DNA from: Microbacterium aurum
GTDB lineage: Bacteria; Actinomycetota; Actinomycetes; Actinomycetales; Microbacteriaceae
Direction: 5' to 3'
DNA: 64,000 bases
NCBI RefSeq assembly: GCF_016907815.1
Contig: NZ_JAFBCQ010000001.1
Location: 2,232,001-2,296,000, forward strand
Part shown: positions 10,309 to 22,924 of the stretch, in pieces
Layout: each line of letters opens with the position of its first letter
Numbering within the stretch: position 1 is the stretch's first letter
The notes under the pieces: generated by a model
What the model saw: the letters and a program-made list of their open reading frames with translations, nothing else
The model's database searches: none
Told to the model about the DNA's origin: nothing
Program-made: the position numbers and the translations under genes

Positions 10309-12413
10309 CGGGACTCCTTGACGTGCAGGATGTGGACGGGTTCGTCGAACGCGTCCAGGCGGACGAAGTTGTCCTGGTTCCAGGTCCACTGCGCACCCGT
10401 GATGAGGTCTTCGACGGCGTAGTCGTGACCGCGCGGGATACCGAAGACCGAACTGTCGATGTGGACGGTCGTCTGGCGGGTGGAATGCGGGTCGACGTTG
10501 GCGACGACGATGATCGTGTCGGCCTGCCCGGTCGGGCTGAGAGCGGCGGGGAGATGCTTGACGTAGACGAGGATGGCGTCGTCGTCGCTCCAGTGGATCG
10601 TGAGGTTGCGCAGCTGCCGCAGCGCCGGATGCGCGCGGCGGATCTCGTTGAGACGCGTCAGATACGGCCCCAGCGTCGTGCCGGCGGATGCCGCGCCATC
10701 CCAATCACGGAGCTTGTACTCGTACTTCTCGTTGTCGATGTTCTCCTCGGAACCGGGCCGGGCGACGTTCTCGACGAGCTCGTACCCCGCGTAGACGCCG
10801 TAGGACGCGCCCGCGGTGGCGGCGAGGGCGGCGCGGATCTTGTACGCGGGACGACCGCCGTACTGCAGGTACTCCGTGAGGATGTCCGGCGTGTTCACGA
10901 ACAGGTTCGGCCGCATGAAGTCGGCGGTCTCGTGGGAGATCGAATGGAAGAACTCCTCGAGCTCGCTCTTGGTGTTGCGCCACGTGAAGTACGAGTAGCT
11001 CTGCTGGAAGCCGACCTGCGCGAGCGCCTGCATCGGGCGGGGACGGGTGAACGCCTCGGCGAGGAAGACGACGTCGGGGTGCTCGGCGTTCACCGTGGCG
11101 ATCAGCCACTCCCAGAACTGCAGGGGCTTGGTGTGCGGGTTGTCGACGCGGAAGATCTTCACCCCCTGCGCAATCCAGTGGCGCACGATCCGCAGGACCT
11201 CGGCGCGGATGCCCGCCGGATCGTTGTCGAAATTGATCGGATAGATGTCCTGGTACTTCTTGGGCGGGTTCTCGGCGTACGCGATCGATCCGTCCGGCAG
11301 GGTCGTGAACCACTCCGGGTGCTCTCGCACCCACGGGTGGTCGGGGGCGGCCTGCAGTGCGAGGTCGAGGGCGATCTCCAGGCCCTCGGCCCTCGCAGCG
11401 CGCACGAATGCACGGAAGTCGGCGAGACTGCCGAGGTCCGGATGCACCGCGTCGTGTCCGCCGGCGGCCGAGCCGATCGCCCACGGCGACCCGGGGTCGC
11501 CCTCTCCCGCGGTGAGGGTGTTGTTCGGGCCCTTGCGGTTCACTTCGCCGATCGGGTGGATGGGCGGCAGATACAGCACGTCGAACCCCATCGCCGCGAC
11601 AGCCGGCAGGCGCTTGGTCGCGGTGCGGAACGTGCCGCTCTTGATGGTCCCGTCCTTCAAGCGCTTGGCCCCTTCGGAGCGGGGGAAGAACTCGTACCAG
11701 GCGCCGACGCCCGCCCGCTCGCGTTCGACGAGGAGCTCCTGCGGCCGGCCGGCCGTGGTGAGGCTCGCCATCGGGCGCTCCCGGAAGAAGGCGGCGATCG
11801 CCGGGTCACGGACGACGATCAGAGCCGCCTCGTCGGTCGTCGCCTCATCGCGCAGGGTGGCCGCCGCGCCGGAGAGCGCGCGGCGCTGTGCTACGGGGCG
11901 GTCCTTCTCGGCGGCGGCGGCGGTCAGCAGCAGCGCGCCCATCTCGCGCATGAGCGCGCTGTCCACCCCGGCCGCGATCTTCAGTTCGGCGGCGTGCTCC
12001 CATGTCGCGTAATCGTCCGCGAACGCCTCGAAGCGGAAGGTCCAGACACCCTCCTCCAGCGGCGCCACCTCCACCTCCCACCGATCGAACCCGTCACCGA
12101 GCGGCGTCAGCCGGTGCAGCGACGACACTCCCGACGGCGAGGTCAGCCGCAGGTGCACGCCGATGAGATCGTGGCCCTCACGGAAGGCGGTGACGCCGAA
12201 CACGACGGCTTCGCCGGCGAACGCCGACGGGGGGTGCAGCCCGGTGGGGACCGCCGGGCGCGGCAGCAGCAGCGGGATCCGCCCGACGCCGCTCTCGGGC
12301 GCGTCGGGGAGGGCGACGGCGGGCCGCAGCGGGATCTGCGCCGTGCTGCGCAGCGTCGGCGCCGCCGCGCCGGGCGAGGATGCGGGGGGAGCGGAACGCG
12401 TCGTCGATGTCAC
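10305..12413 (-). CDS. glgE: Alpha-1,4-glucan:maltose-1-phosphate maltosyltransferase
   Basis: The product is 702 aa. It extends alpha-1,4-glucans with maltosyl units from alpha-maltose-1-phosphate. The N-terminal domain (about 40-145) precedes a helical insertion and a GH13_3 barrel with nucleophile Asp424 in FRVDNPHTKP and general acid Glu453 in LAEAFTRP; the motif NPPKKYQDIYP is diagnostic for GlgE. Start is GTG 12413, six bases after a TAGGTT -10 box. It overlaps glgB by four bases. Presence of GlgE indicates the actinobacterial GlgE route to glycogen or capsular glucan. Confidence 0.97.
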
Positions 12414-12419
12414 GACTCG

Positions 12420-12425
12420 AACCTA
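12420..12425 (-). promoter_or_regulatory. -10 box TAGGTT for glgE-glgB
   Basis: On the minus strand TAGGTT is followed by exactly six bases and then the GTG of glgE, predicting a leaderless mRNA. It sits in the 19-base gap between glgX and glgE, so glgE can be transcribed independently of glgX. Confidence 0.6.
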
Positions 12426-12432
12426 CCCGGAT

Positions 12433-14553
12433 TCAGGTGACCCGGAACAGATGCATGGCCGTGCCGGGGAGCGCGATGACCTCTCCCGGCGCGAGGACCG
12501 GCTCGTCCTCGTCGGGCCGTTCGGGAACGCTCGACCACAGCGAGACGTAGCCGGTGACGTCCTCGATCTCCGGAAGGGTCACGTCGATGGGGTGCTCGGT
12601 GCCGTGGACGATGAGGAGGATGCGGTTGGGCTCGCCCTGTTCCGGCGTGGACTGCGCGAGATACTGCAGCGTCCGGTGCGCGGGGTTGGTCCAGCGCTCG
12701 ATCGACATCGTCTCGCCGTGCTCGTCGTACCAGTCGATGACGGACGAGTTCGGCACCTCGTACGCGGCGTGGGCGTAGCGGTGCGGGCGCAGCGCCGGGT
12801 TGTCGTGGCGCAGCCGGACGAGACGGCGCACGTGGGCGAGGAGATCCTCCTGCCACGGCGCGAGCTGCCAGTTCAGCCAGGTGAGAGGGGAGTCATGGCA
12901 GTACGCGTTGTTGTTGCCGCGCTGGGTGCGTCCGATCTCGTCGCCGGCCGTGATCATCGGCACACCGGCCGAGAGCAGCAGCGTGCCGAGGAGATTCCGC
13001 ATCGCCTTGCGGCGCGTCGCGAGGATGTGGGGATCGTCGGTGGCGCCCTCCGCGCCGTGGTTGAAGGAGCGGTTCGTGTCGGCGCCGTCACGGTTCTGCT
13101 CGCCGTTGCCGAGGTTGTGCTTGACGTCGTACGACACCAGGTCGCGCAGGGTGAAGCCGTCGTGGGCCGTGACGAAGTTGACGCTGGCGAGCGGACCGCG
13201 TTCCTCACTGAACGTGTTCGAGGAGCCGGCGAGGCGCGTCGCGAACCCGCCGATGCCGACCGGTGAGGTCGCCGCGCGCCGCGCGTAGTCGACGTCGCTC
13301 AGCCAGAAGTTGCGCACCCGGTTGCGATAGCGGTCGTTCCACTCCGACCAGCCCGCGCCGAAGTTGCCGGTCTGCCATCCGCCGATCCCGACGTCCCACG
13401 GCTCGGCGATGAGCTTCACGCCCGCCAGCGCCGGATCATCGACGATCGCCCGCAGCAGGGGGTGATCGGGCGAGAAGGCGTGCGCGCCGTCGCGCCCGAG
13501 CGTCACGGCGAGATCGAACCGGAAGCCGTCGATGTGCACCTCTCGCGCCCAGTAGCGCAGTGAGTCGATCACGAGGCGGGCCGCGGCATCCGTCGCCGTG
13601 TTCAGCGAATTGCCGCATCCGGTGACGTCGATGTAGGCGCCGTCGTCGTGCTGGCGGTAGTAGGCGCGGTTGTCGATGCCGCGGAAGCTGGATCGAGGGC
13701 CGCCGATGCCCAGTTCCGCGGTGTGGTTGTAGACGACGTCGAGGATGACCTCGATGCCGGCCGCGTGGAGAGCCCGCACCATCTCCTTGAGCTCGCGCAG
13801 CACCGCATCCGGACCGGCCGCGATCGCCTCGGCGGTGGCGTAGGGCGCGTGCGGCGCGAAGAAGGCCAGCGAGTTGTAGCCCCAGTAGTTGGTGCGGCCC
13901 TGGTGCAGCAGCCGCGGCTCGGTCTCGAATGCGTGGATCGGGAGGAGCTCGACGGCGGTGATGCCCAGTCGCTGCAGATGCTCGATCATGGCGGGGTGCC
14001 CGAGCCCCGCGTACGTGCCGTGCAGCGCCGGCGGGATGTCCGGGTGCCGCTTGGTGAGCCCCGTGACGTGGGCCTCGTAGACGACCGTGCGATCGAGCGG
14101 CGTGCGCGGCGCCGCGACGCCCTGCCAGTCGAACGCGTCATCGACGACGACCGAGCGCCATTCGCCGAGGCGCACGGGCACGAGCCCGCGGGCGTAGGGG
14201 TCGATGAGCAGGCTCGACGGGTTGAACATGTGACCGGCGCCCGCCGGGCCATCGACCCGCAGCGCGTACCGGGTGCCGACCCGCAGGTCGGCGGTGCGGA
14301 CCTCCCAGACGTCCTCGCCGACGGGCGCCAGCGGCAGGGTCGCCGTGATCCAGTCGAGGTCGACGGCGTCGAAGATCACCAGGTCGATGCTCGTCGCGCC
14401 CTCCGACCAGACGCGCAGCGACGCCCCCTCGGGGCCCAGGGTGACGCCGAGATCGTCGTAGGCGGCGCCGAGGAACGCGGGGATCGGCGGGGCGTCACCC
14501 GTCGCCGAGGGGATGCCGAGGGGCGCGGTGCTCGTCGGGTGCGGGCTGACCAT
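12433..14553 (-). CDS. glgX: Glycogen debranching enzyme
   Basis: The product is 706 aa, the normal GlgX/TreX length. It cleaves alpha-1,6 branches in glycogen or limit dextrin. A CBM48-type N-terminal domain (about 30-135) is followed by a GH13_11 barrel with nucleophile Asp347 in GFRFDLAV, acid Glu384 in LIAEPWDVG, and the downstream VTAHDGFTL motif. ATG 14553 is preceded by a TACTGT -10 box at seven bases; the much longer open frame upstream runs antisense through the cysteine desulfurase gene and is spurious. It may supply shorter glucans to the GlgE-GlgB pair downstream. Confidence 0.96.
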   Translation of the reverse strand: MVSPHPTSTAPLGIPSATGDAPPIPAFLGAAYDDLGVTLGPEGASLRVWSEGATSIDLVIFDAVDLDWITATLPLAPVGEDVWEVRTADLRVGTRYALRVDGPAGAGHMFNPSSLLIDPYARGLVPVRLGEWRSVVVDDAFDWQGVAAPRTPLDRTVVYEAHVTGLTKRHPDIPPALHGTYAGLGHPAMIEHLQRLGITAVELLPIHAFETEPRLLHQGRTNYWGYNSLAFFAPHAPYATAEAIAAGPDAVLRELKEMVRALHAAGIEVILDVVYNHTAELGIGGPRSSFRGIDNRAYYRQHDDGAYIDVTGCGNSLNTATDAAARLVIDSLRYWAREVHIDGFRFDLAVTLGRDGAHAFSPDHPLLRAIVDDPALAGVKLIAEPWDVGIGGWQTGNFGAGWSEWNDRYRNRVRNFWLSDVDYARRAATSPVGIGGFATRLAGSSNTFSEERGPLASVNFVTAHDGFTLRDLVSYDVKHNLGNGEQNRDGADTNRSFNHGAEGATDDPHILATRRKAMRNLLGTLLLSAGVPMITAGDEIGRTQRGNNNAYCHDSPLTWLNWQLAPWQEDLLAHVRRLVRLRHDNPALRPHRYAHAAYEVPNSSVIDWYDEHGETMSIERWTNPAHRTLQYLAQSTPEQGEPNRILLIVHGTEHPIDVTLPEIEDVTGYVSLWSSVPERPDEDEPVLAPGEVIALPGTAMHLFRVT

Positions 14554-14560
14554 GCGCTCT

Positions 14561-14566
14561 ACAGTA
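14561..14566 (-). promoter_or_regulatory. -10 box TACTGT for glgX
   Basis: TACTGT on the minus strand, seven bases before the glgX ATG with no ribosome site between, fits the leaderless pattern of this window. It lies in the 54-base divergent gap shared with the cysteine desulfurase gene. Confidence 0.5.
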
Positions 14567-14607
14567 GTAACGCGGTGAGCCGGCCGCCTGAGCAGCGGGG
14601 GAGCGTC

Positions 14608-15789
14608 ATGACGATCTACCTCGACCACGCCGCCTCGGCTCCGGTGCGAGCCGTCGCGCGCGATGCGTGGCTCGCGGCGTCTGCCATCACCGGCAACGCC
14701 TCGTCCGTGCACGGCGCCGGCCAGGCGGCGCGCCGGCTGCTCGAGGAGTCGCGGGAGGCGATCGCCGCGGTCGTGGACTGCGACCCGATCGAGGTCGTGC
14801 TGACCTCCGGCGGGACCGAGTCGGTCAACCTCGCCCTCAAGGGGCTGTGGTGGGCACGGCCGGCGGGCGCGGAAGCGATCGTGCTGCCGGACGGCGAGCA
14901 CCACGCCACGCTCGACACGGCGGCGTGGCTGCAGACGCAGGGGGCGCGGATCCGGGCCATCCCGCTCGACGGGGTCGGCCGCATCGACCCGAACGGCTTC
15001 GCCGCCGCGTGCGCGGACGACGGGGAGCGCCCAGCCGCGCTTGCGACGGCGCTGGTGGCGAACAACGAGGTCGGCACGGTGCAGGATGCTGCCGCACTCG
15101 CCGCTGCCGCAGCATCCGCCGGTGTGCCGCTGCACCTGGACGCCGTCGGCGCCCTCGGGCATCTCCCCGTCGACTTCGCGCGCTGGCGTGGGGATGCCCG
15201 CGACGCCGCGGGGCTCGTGGCGTTGAGCCTGTCGGGGCACAAGGTGGGCGCGCCGGTGGGCACCGGTGCCCTCGTCGTCTCGCGGCACGCCGCGCTCGCG
15301 CCGCTCCTCCACGGCGGCGGGCAGCAGCGCGCGCTGCGGTCGGGCACGCCGGACGTCGCGGGGGCCGCCGCGCTGGCGGCCGCCCTGACCGAGGCCGAGG
15401 CGGAACGGGTCGCGGAGTCGCAGCGCCTGTCGGGGCTGCGCGATCGGCTCATCGCCGGCATCCGCACCGGAGTGCCCGACGCCGAGCTTCTGGGCGATCC
15501 GCGGCACCGGCTCCCCGGGAACGTGCACGTGCTCTTCCCGGGGGCGGCGGGGGAGACGCTGCTGTTCCTCCTCGACGTCGCCGGGATCGCCGTCTCCACC
15601 GGCTCCGCCTGTCAGGCCGGCGTCGCCGAGCCCTCGCACGTCGTCCTCGCGCTCGGCCGCGACGAGCGCGCCGCCCGGTCGGTGCTGCGCATCACGCTGG
15701 GACGCACGACGACGGATGCCGACGTGGATGCGGTGCTGGCGGCCCTTCCCGACGCGTACGCGCGCGCCCTCGCCTCCGCCGGCCGCTGA
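14608..15789 (+). CDS. Cysteine desulfurase (NifS/IscS family)
   Basis: The product is 393 aa. It is a PLP enzyme that takes sulfur from cysteine as a persulfide. The N-terminus MTIYLDHAASAPV, TSGGTESVN (67-75), Schiff-base Lys212 in SLSGHK and the persulfide Cys335 in STGSACQAG are all intact; the Cys loop is the short-motif IscS-like class. The start ATG has GGGGGAG just upstream. It is followed 50 bases later by mnmA, the tRNA thiolase that needs such sulfur, so its main job is probably tRNA s2U synthesis; supply to other sulfur pathways is possible. Confidence 0.94.
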   Translation: MTIYLDHAASAPVRAVARDAWLAASAITGNASSVHGAGQAARRLLEESREAIAAVVDCDPIEVVLTSGGTESVNLALKGLWWARPAGAEAIVLPDGEHHATLDTAAWLQTQGARIRAIPLDGVGRIDPNGFAAACADDGERPAALATALVANNEVGTVQDAAALAAAAASAGVPLHLDAVGALGHLPVDFARWRGDARDAAGLVALSLSGHKVGAPVGTGALVVSRHAALAPLLHGGGQQRALRSGTPDVAGAAALAAALTEAEAERVAESQRLSGLRDRLIAGIRTGVPDAELLGDPRHRLPGNVHVLFPGAAGETLLFLLDVAGIAVSTGSACQAGVAEPSHVVLALGRDERAARSVLRITLGRTTTDADVDAVLAALPDAYARALASAGR

Positions 15790-15827
15790 CCGTCGCCTCC
15801 GCCGCGACCGCCCCGCTGTCGCGCTCG

Positions 15828-15833
15828 TAGACT
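15828..15833 (+). promoter_or_regulatory. -10 box TAGACT for mnmA
   Basis: TAGACT is followed by six bases (GGAGGC) and the mnmA ATG. The spacer doubles as a purine-rich ribosome-site-like stretch, so both leaderless initiation and readthrough from the upstream gene are possible. Confidence 0.55.
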
Positions 15834-15839
15834 GGAGGC

Positions 15840-16937
15840 ATGCGGATCTTGGCGGCGATGAGCGGCGGAGTGGACTCCGCCGTCGCGGCCGCGCGGGCCG
15901 TGGAGGCTGGGCACGACGTCGTCGGCGTGCATCTCGCGCTGTCACGCGCCGGCGGAACCCTGCGCACCGGCAGCCGTGGCTGCTGCACGATCGAGGACGC
16001 GATGGACGCCCGCCGGGCGGCGGACCGCCTCGGCATCCCGTTCTACGTGTGGGACTTCTCCGAGCGGTTCCGCGACGACGTCATCGACGACTTCGTGGCC
16101 GAGTACCGGGCCGGCCGCACGCCGAACCCGTGCATGCGCTGCAACGAGAAGATCAAGTTCGCCGCGCTGCTGGAGCGTGCGATCGAACTGGGCTTCGACG
16201 CCGTCTGCACGGGGCACTACGCGACCCTCGTCGACGGGCCGGACGGGCGGGAGCTGCACCGTGCGAGCGACGAGGCGAAGGATCAGTCGTACGTGCTCGG
16301 CGTGCTGACGGCCGAGCAGCTCGCCCACACCTACTTCCCGCTGGGCTCGACGCCGTCGAAGGCGCTCGTTCGGGCCGAGGCGGCCGCGCGCGGCCTGACG
16401 GTCGCGCAGAAGCCCGACAGCCACGACATCTGCTTCATCCCCGACGGCGACACCCGCGGCTGGCTCGCCGACCGGGTCGGTGCGCAGGCCGGAGCGATTG
16501 TCGACCGCTCGGGCGCCGTCGTCGGCAGTCACGAGGGCGCGCACGCGTACACCGTGGGCCAGCGGCGCGGCCTCAAGCTCGGCGTTCCCGCCTCGGACGG
16601 CAAGCCGCGGTTCGTCCTCGAGGTGCGCCCCGTCTCCAACACGGTCGTCGTCGGTCCGAAGGAGGCGCTCGCGACCGCGGAGATCGCGGGCGAGCGGTAT
16701 ACGTGGGCGGGGCGCGCCCCGGCATCCGACGCCTTCGACTGCGACGTGCAGATCCGCGCCCATGCCGAGCCGGTGCCCGCACGGGCTGCCTTCGTCGGCG
16801 GCGCTCTCACGGTGACCCCCGCGGTGCCTTTCGACGGCGTCGCACCCGGCCAGACGGCGGTGCTGTACGACGGCACCCGTGTCATCGGCCAGTTCACGAT
16901 CGACCGGACGGTCTCCGCCGTGCCGGTCACCGCGTAA
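15840..16937 (+). CDS. mnmA: tRNA-specific 2-thiouridylase
   Basis: The enzyme is 365 aa and adds sulfur at U34 of Lys, Glu and Gln tRNAs. The PP-loop SGGVDSAV is at residues 8-15, the nucleophile Cys101 is in [12 protein letters not shown], and the persulfide-forming Cys198 is in [12 protein letters not shown]. The central and C-terminal beta-barrel domains follow ([13 protein letters not shown]). All catalytic residues are present. Immediately downstream of the cysteine desulfurase, it probably receives sulfur from that enzyme. Confidence 0.97.
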   Translation: MRILAAMSGGVDSAVAAARAVEAGHDVVGVHLALSRAGGTLRTGSRGCCTIEDAMDARRAADRLGIPFYVWDFSERFRDDVIDDFVAEYRAGRTPNPCMRCNEKIKFAALLERAIELGFDAVCTGHYATLVDGPDGRELHRASDEAKDQSYVLGVLTAEQLAHTYFPLGSTPSKALVRAEAAARGLTVAQKPDSHDICFIPDGDTRGWLADRVGAQAGAIVDRSGAVVGSHEGAHAYTVGQRRGLKLGVPASDGKPRFVLEVRPVSNTVVVGPKEALATAEIAGERYTWAGRAPASDAFDCDVQIRAHAEPVPARAAFVGGALTVTPAVPFDGVAPGQTAVLYDGTRVIGQFTIDRTVSAVPVTA

Positions 16938-16988
16938 GCGCATCCTGCGTCCGCGCGCAAGCGCCCCGGCGGTGTCGGCACCCCCTCC

Positions 16989-19328
<2,340 letters not shown>

Positions 19329-21035
19329 TCACTCCGACGGCTGGGTGAGCTGCAGCAGCGACTCGCGGACCTGGCGGCGCAGCACCTTGCCGATGAGCGA
19401 TGTCGGCAGCTCATCGACGACGAAGATGCGCCGCGGCACCTTGTACGGGGTGAGGATGCTGCGCGCGAACTCCCGGATGCCCTCGACGTCGGCATCCTTC
19501 GCCTCGGGGTCGAGGACGACGGCCGCGACGACCTCCTCGCCGGAGTGGTCGCTCGGCAGGCCCACGACGGCGGCGTCGATGACGTCCGGGTGCTGGCGCA
19601 GCGCGTTCTCGACCTCCGTCGGCGCGACGTTGAAGCCGCCGGTGATGATGAGCTCCTTGATGCGGTCGACGATGCGGACGAACCCGTCCTCGTCGATCTG
19701 CACGATGTCGCCGGTGCGGAACCAGCCGTCGGCGAACACCTCCTCGGTCGCCTCGGGCTTGCCGTAATACCCCTGGAACACCTGCGGACCGCGGACGACG
19801 AGCTCCCCGCGCTCACCTGCCGGGACGTCTACCGTGGGGTCGTCGGGGTCGACGACACGGCACTCGGTGCCCGGCAGGGGTAGGCCGACCGTGCCCGGCT
19901 TCCGGTTCTCGGCGACGGGGTTGGCCATGAGCACGGGGGAGCACTCCGACAGACCGTAGCCCTCGACGAGGTAGCCGCCGGAGGCCTCCTCGAACGGCAC
20001 GACGAGATCGTGCGGGAGCGTCATGGCGCCGGAGATCGCGACTTCGGTGCCGGCGAGCGACACCCCCTCGGCCCGTGCCGCCTTCAGCAGTCGGTCGGCG
20101 ATCGGCGGGACGAGCGGGAGAAACGTCGCCGGGTGCTTCTTCGTGACCTCGAGCACCATGGCGGGCTCGAACCGGGGGAACAGGACGAGTCGCGCGCCCA
20201 TCGACATCGCGAACGTGAGGCACAGCGTGAGCCCGTACGCGTGGAACATCGGCAGCACGGCGTACACGACGCAACCCTTGCCGCGTTGGATCTGCGGCAC
20301 CCACGCCTGCGCCTGCCTGGCGTTGGACAGCAGGTTGCGATGCGTCAGCACCGCGCCCTTGGGCGTTCCGGTGGTACCGCTCGTGTACTGGATGATCGCG
20401 ACGTCGTCGGTGGCAGGCCCCGGGAAGGATGCCGGCAGCGCCGGCGCCTGCAGCAGCTTCTCCCACGCGATCGCGCCGCGCGTCCGCTCGGTGAGCGCCT
20501 CACGCGAGGCGCGCGCCTTCGCGATCGGCAGCCGCAGGGCGAACCGCAGCGTCGCGGGCATCGCCTTCGTGACGTCGACGGCGATCAGGTTCGTCACCGC
20601 GAGGTCCGCAGGGAACTCCTGGACCGTCGCGACGACCTTGCTCCACACGATCGCGGTCTTCGCGCCGTGGTCCTCGAACTGCTTGCGCAGCTCCCGCGGC
20701 GTGTAGAGCGGATTGTGCTCGACCGCGATCGCACCGAGGCGCAGGATCGCGTAGAACGCGATGATGTGCTGCGGGCAGTTGGGGAGGACGATCGCGACGG
20801 TGTCGCCCTTGCCGACGCCGAGAGCGCGCAGGCCCGCGGCGGCGTGCTCGACGGCATCCGTCAGCGCGCGATACGTCGTCTCCCGCCCGAAGACCTGAAG
20901 GGCGGGCGCCTCGGGATAGTCGCGCGCCGATGCCGCCACGATGTCCAGCAGATTGCCTCCGACGGGCTCCAGGTCGGCGGGGACGCCCTCCGCGTAGCTG
21001 GCGATCCAGGGGCGGGGCGGCTCGTACGTCGTCAC
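19329..21035 (-). CDS. Long-chain fatty acid-CoA ligase
   Basis: The product is 568 aa and belongs to the ANL adenylate-forming family. Motifs are the P-loop-like YTSGTTGTPKGAVLTH, the YGLSECSPV adenylate site, DGWFRTGDIV, and a C-terminal catalytic Lys in GKVLRRQV. Length and motifs fit FadD-type ligases that make acyl-CoA from a fatty acid, ATP and CoA for beta-oxidation or lipid synthesis. The exact chain length is not deducible. GTG 21035 lies six bases after a TAGGCT -10 box. It faces gatC across a 63-base divergent gap. Confidence 0.92.
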   Translation of the reverse strand: MTTYEPPRPWIASYAEGVPADLEPVGGNLLDIVAASARDYPEAPALQVFGRETTYRALTDAVEHAAAGLRALGVGKGDTVAIVLPNCPQHIIAFYAILRLGAIAVEHNPLYTPRELRKQFEDHGAKTAIVWSKVVATVQEFPADLAVTNLIAVDVTKAMPATLRFALRLPIAKARASREALTERTRGAIAWEKLLQAPALPASFPGPATDDVAIIQYTSGTTGTPKGAVLTHRNLLSNARQAQAWVPQIQRGKGCVVYAVLPMFHAYGLTLCLTFAMSMGARLVLFPRFEPAMVLEVTKKHPATFLPLVPPIADRLLKAARAEGVSLAGTEVAISGAMTLPHDLVVPFEEASGGYLVEGYGLSECSPVLMANPVAENRKPGTVGLPLPGTECRVVDPDDPTVDVPAGERGELVVRGPQVFQGYYGKPEATEEVFADGWFRTGDIVQIDEDGFVRIVDRIKELIITGGFNVAPTEVENALRQHPDVIDAAVVGLPSDHSGEEVVAAVVLDPEAKDADVEGIREFARSILTPYKVPRRIFVVDELPTSLIGKVLRRQVRESLLQLTQPSE

Positions 21036-21041
21036 GCGCTC

Positions 21042-21047
21042 AGCCTA
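21042..21047 (-). promoter_or_regulatory. -10 box TAGGCT for acyl-CoA ligase
   Basis: Minus-strand TAGGCT, six bases, then the GTG start: a leaderless configuration in the divergent gap with gatC. Confidence 0.55.
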
Positions 21048-21086
21048 GAGCCGATCCCGCGCCGCAGAGCCTCGACTGCGGCCGTC

Positions 21087-21092
21087 TAGAAT
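21087..21092 (+). promoter_or_regulatory. -10 box TAGAAT for gatCAB
   Basis: TAGAAT, six bases (CGACGG), then the gatC GTG. It is the only promoter-like site before the three-gene gat operon and is predicted to give a leaderless transcript. Confidence 0.6.
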
Positions 21093-21098
21093 CGACGG

Positions 21099-21398
21099 GT
21101 GTCTGAAATCACCCCTGAACTCGTGCGCCATCTCGGCGTGCTGGCCCGGATTCAGCTCGACGACGACGAGGTGCAGCGCCTGACCGGGCAGCTCTCCGTC
21201 ATCGTCGACAACATCGCGAAGGTGTCGGAGGTCGCGACTCCCGACGTGCCCGCGACGAGCCACCCGATTCCGCTGGCGAACGTCTTCCGCCCCGACGTCG
21301 TCGGCGACATGCTGACCGTCGAGCAGGTGCTGCAGAACGCTCCGGATGCCGCGGAGGGCCGTTTCCGGGTGACCGCGATCCTCGGTGAAGAGCAATGA
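21099..21398 (+). CDS. gatC: Asp/Glu-tRNA amidotransferase subunit C
   Basis: The product is 99 aa, the normal size. It is the small belt-like subunit that wraps around GatA and stabilises it against GatB. The N-terminal helix ([20 protein letters not shown]) and the C-terminal stretch after [11 protein letters not shown] are typical. GTG 21099 follows the -10 box by six bases. It is the first gene of gatC-gatA-gatB, so the organism makes Gln-tRNA (and perhaps Asn-tRNA) by the indirect route. Confidence 0.95.
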   Translation: MSEITPELVRHLGVLARIQLDDDEVQRLTGQLSVIVDNIAKVSEVATPDVPATSHPIPLANVFRPDVVGDMLTVEQVLQNAPDAAEGRFRVTAILGEEQ

Positions 21399-21412
21399 GG
21401 GCCGGAGGAGCA

Positions 21413-22924
21413 GTGACCGATCTCACGCGCCTGAGCGCCGCTGACCTCGCCGCGAAGCTCGCCGCCGGCGAGGTGTCCAGCGTCGAGGCGACGCAGGCGC
21501 ACCTCGATCGCATCGCCGCCGTCGACGGCGACGTCCACGCCTACCTGCACGTCAGCGACCACGCGCTCGACGTCGCCCAGGACATCGACCGGCGCCGTGC
21601 CGCCGGTGAACAGCTCGGGGAGCTCGCCGGCGTTCCGCTCGCGATCAAGGACGTGCTCGTCACGACCGACATGCCCTCCACGAGCGGGTCCAAGATCCTC
21701 GAAGGCTTCATGTCGCCCTACGACGCCACCGTCGTCGCTCGTGCGCGCGCCGCGGGACTGGTTCCTCTCGGGAAGACCAATATGGACGAGTTCGCCATGG
21801 GGTCCTCGACGGAGCACTCCGCGTACGGCCCGACCCGCAACCCGTGGGATCTCGAACGCATCCCGGGTGGGTCCGGCGGCGGGTCCGCCGCGGCCGTCGC
21901 CGCGTTCGAGGCGCCCATCGCGCTCGGGTCCGACACCGGCGGATCGATCCGTCAGCCCGCGCACGTCACCGGCACCGTCGGCATGAAGCCGACCTATGGC
22001 GGCGTGAGCCGCTACGGCGCGATCGCGCTGGCCTCCTCGCTCGACCAGGTCGGCCCGGTCTCGCGCACCGTGCTCGACTCGGCGCTGCTGCACGACGTCA
22101 TCGCCGGGCACGACCCGCACGACGCGACGTCGCTGACCGACGCCTGGCCGTCGTTCGCCGCCGCGGCCCGAGAAGGCGCGACCGGCGAAGGGCTGAAGGG
22201 CCTCAAGGTCGGCGTCATCCGCGAACTGCCCGACAGCGGCTTCCAGGCGGGAGTCGCGGCATCCTTCCGTGCCTCCCTTGCCCTCCTCGAGGCCCAGGGG
22301 GCCGAGATCGTGGAGATCAGCGCGCCGCACTTCGAGTACGGCGTCGCCGCGTACTACCTGATCCTGCCCGCCGAGGCGTCGAGCAACCTCGCGAAGTTCG
22401 ACTCGGTGCGCTTCGGCCTGCGCGTCGACGTCCCCGGCGGCACCGTCGAAGACGTCATGGCGCGCTCGCGCGATGTCGGCTTCGGCGACGAGGTCAAGCG
22501 CCGCATCATCCTCGGCACCTACGCGCTGTCCGCGGGCTACTACGACGCGTACTACGGCAGCGCGCAGAAGGTCCGCACGCTCATTCAGCGCGACTTCGAC
22601 GCGGCGTTCGCGCAGGTCGACGTCATCGCGACGCCGTCCGCGCCCACGACCGCGTTCCGCCTGGGGGAGAAGATCGACGACCCGATCCAGATGTACCTCA
22701 ACGATGTGACGACGATCCCGGTGAACCTCGCCGGTGTCCCGGGGATCTCGGTCCCGTCGGGCCTCGCCGAGGAGGACGGGCTGCCCGTCGGCATCCAGTT
22801 CGTCGCGCCGGCTCGTGAAGACGCGCGCCTGTATCGCGTCGGCGCCGCACTCGAGACGCTGCTCATCGACTCGTGGGGCGGCCCGCTGCTGGACCGCGCG
22901 CCCGCGCTGGGAGGGAACCGCTGA
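21413..22924 (+). CDS. gatA: Asp/Glu-tRNA amidotransferase subunit A
   Basis: The product is 503 aa from GTG 21413, which has GGAGGAG immediately upstream; an ATG at 21395 overlapping the gatC stop would add six residues. It is the glutaminase subunit with the amidase Ser-cisSer-Lys triad: Lys in [11 protein letters not shown], and the serines in [10 protein letters not shown] and [11 protein letters not shown]. Ammonia released from glutamine is channelled to GatB. Its TGA overlaps the gatB ATG (TGATG). Confidence 0.97.
   Translation: MTDLTRLSAADLAAKLAAGEVSSVEATQAHLDRIAAVDGDVHAYLHVSDHALDVAQDIDRRRAAGEQLGELAGVPLAIKDVLVTTDMPSTSGSKILEGFMSPYDATVVARARAAGLVPLGKTNMDEFAMGSSTEHSAYGPTRNPWDLERIPGGSGGGSAAAVAAFEAPIALGSDTGGSIRQPAHVTGTVGMKPTYGGVSRYGAIALASSLDQVGPVSRTVLDSALLHDVIAGHDPHDATSLTDAWPSFAAAAREGATGEGLKGLKVGVIRELPDSGFQAGVAASFRASLALLEAQGAEIVEISAPHFEYGVAAYYLILPAEASSNLAKFDSVRFGLRVDVPGGTVEDVMARSRDVGFGDEVKRRIILGTYALSAGYYDAYYGSAQKVRTLIQRDFDAAFAQVDVIATPSAPTTAFRLGEKIDDPIQMYLNDVTTIPVNLAGVPGISVPSGLAEEDGLPVGIQFVAPAREDARLYRVGAALETLLIDSWGGPLLDRAPALGGNR

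Noticed and set aside
14554..15945. N-terminal extension of the glgX frame across the cysteine desulfurase gene
   Set aside because: The true GlgX N-terminus begins at 14553, just after a -10 box; the extension has no CBM48 or other domain.
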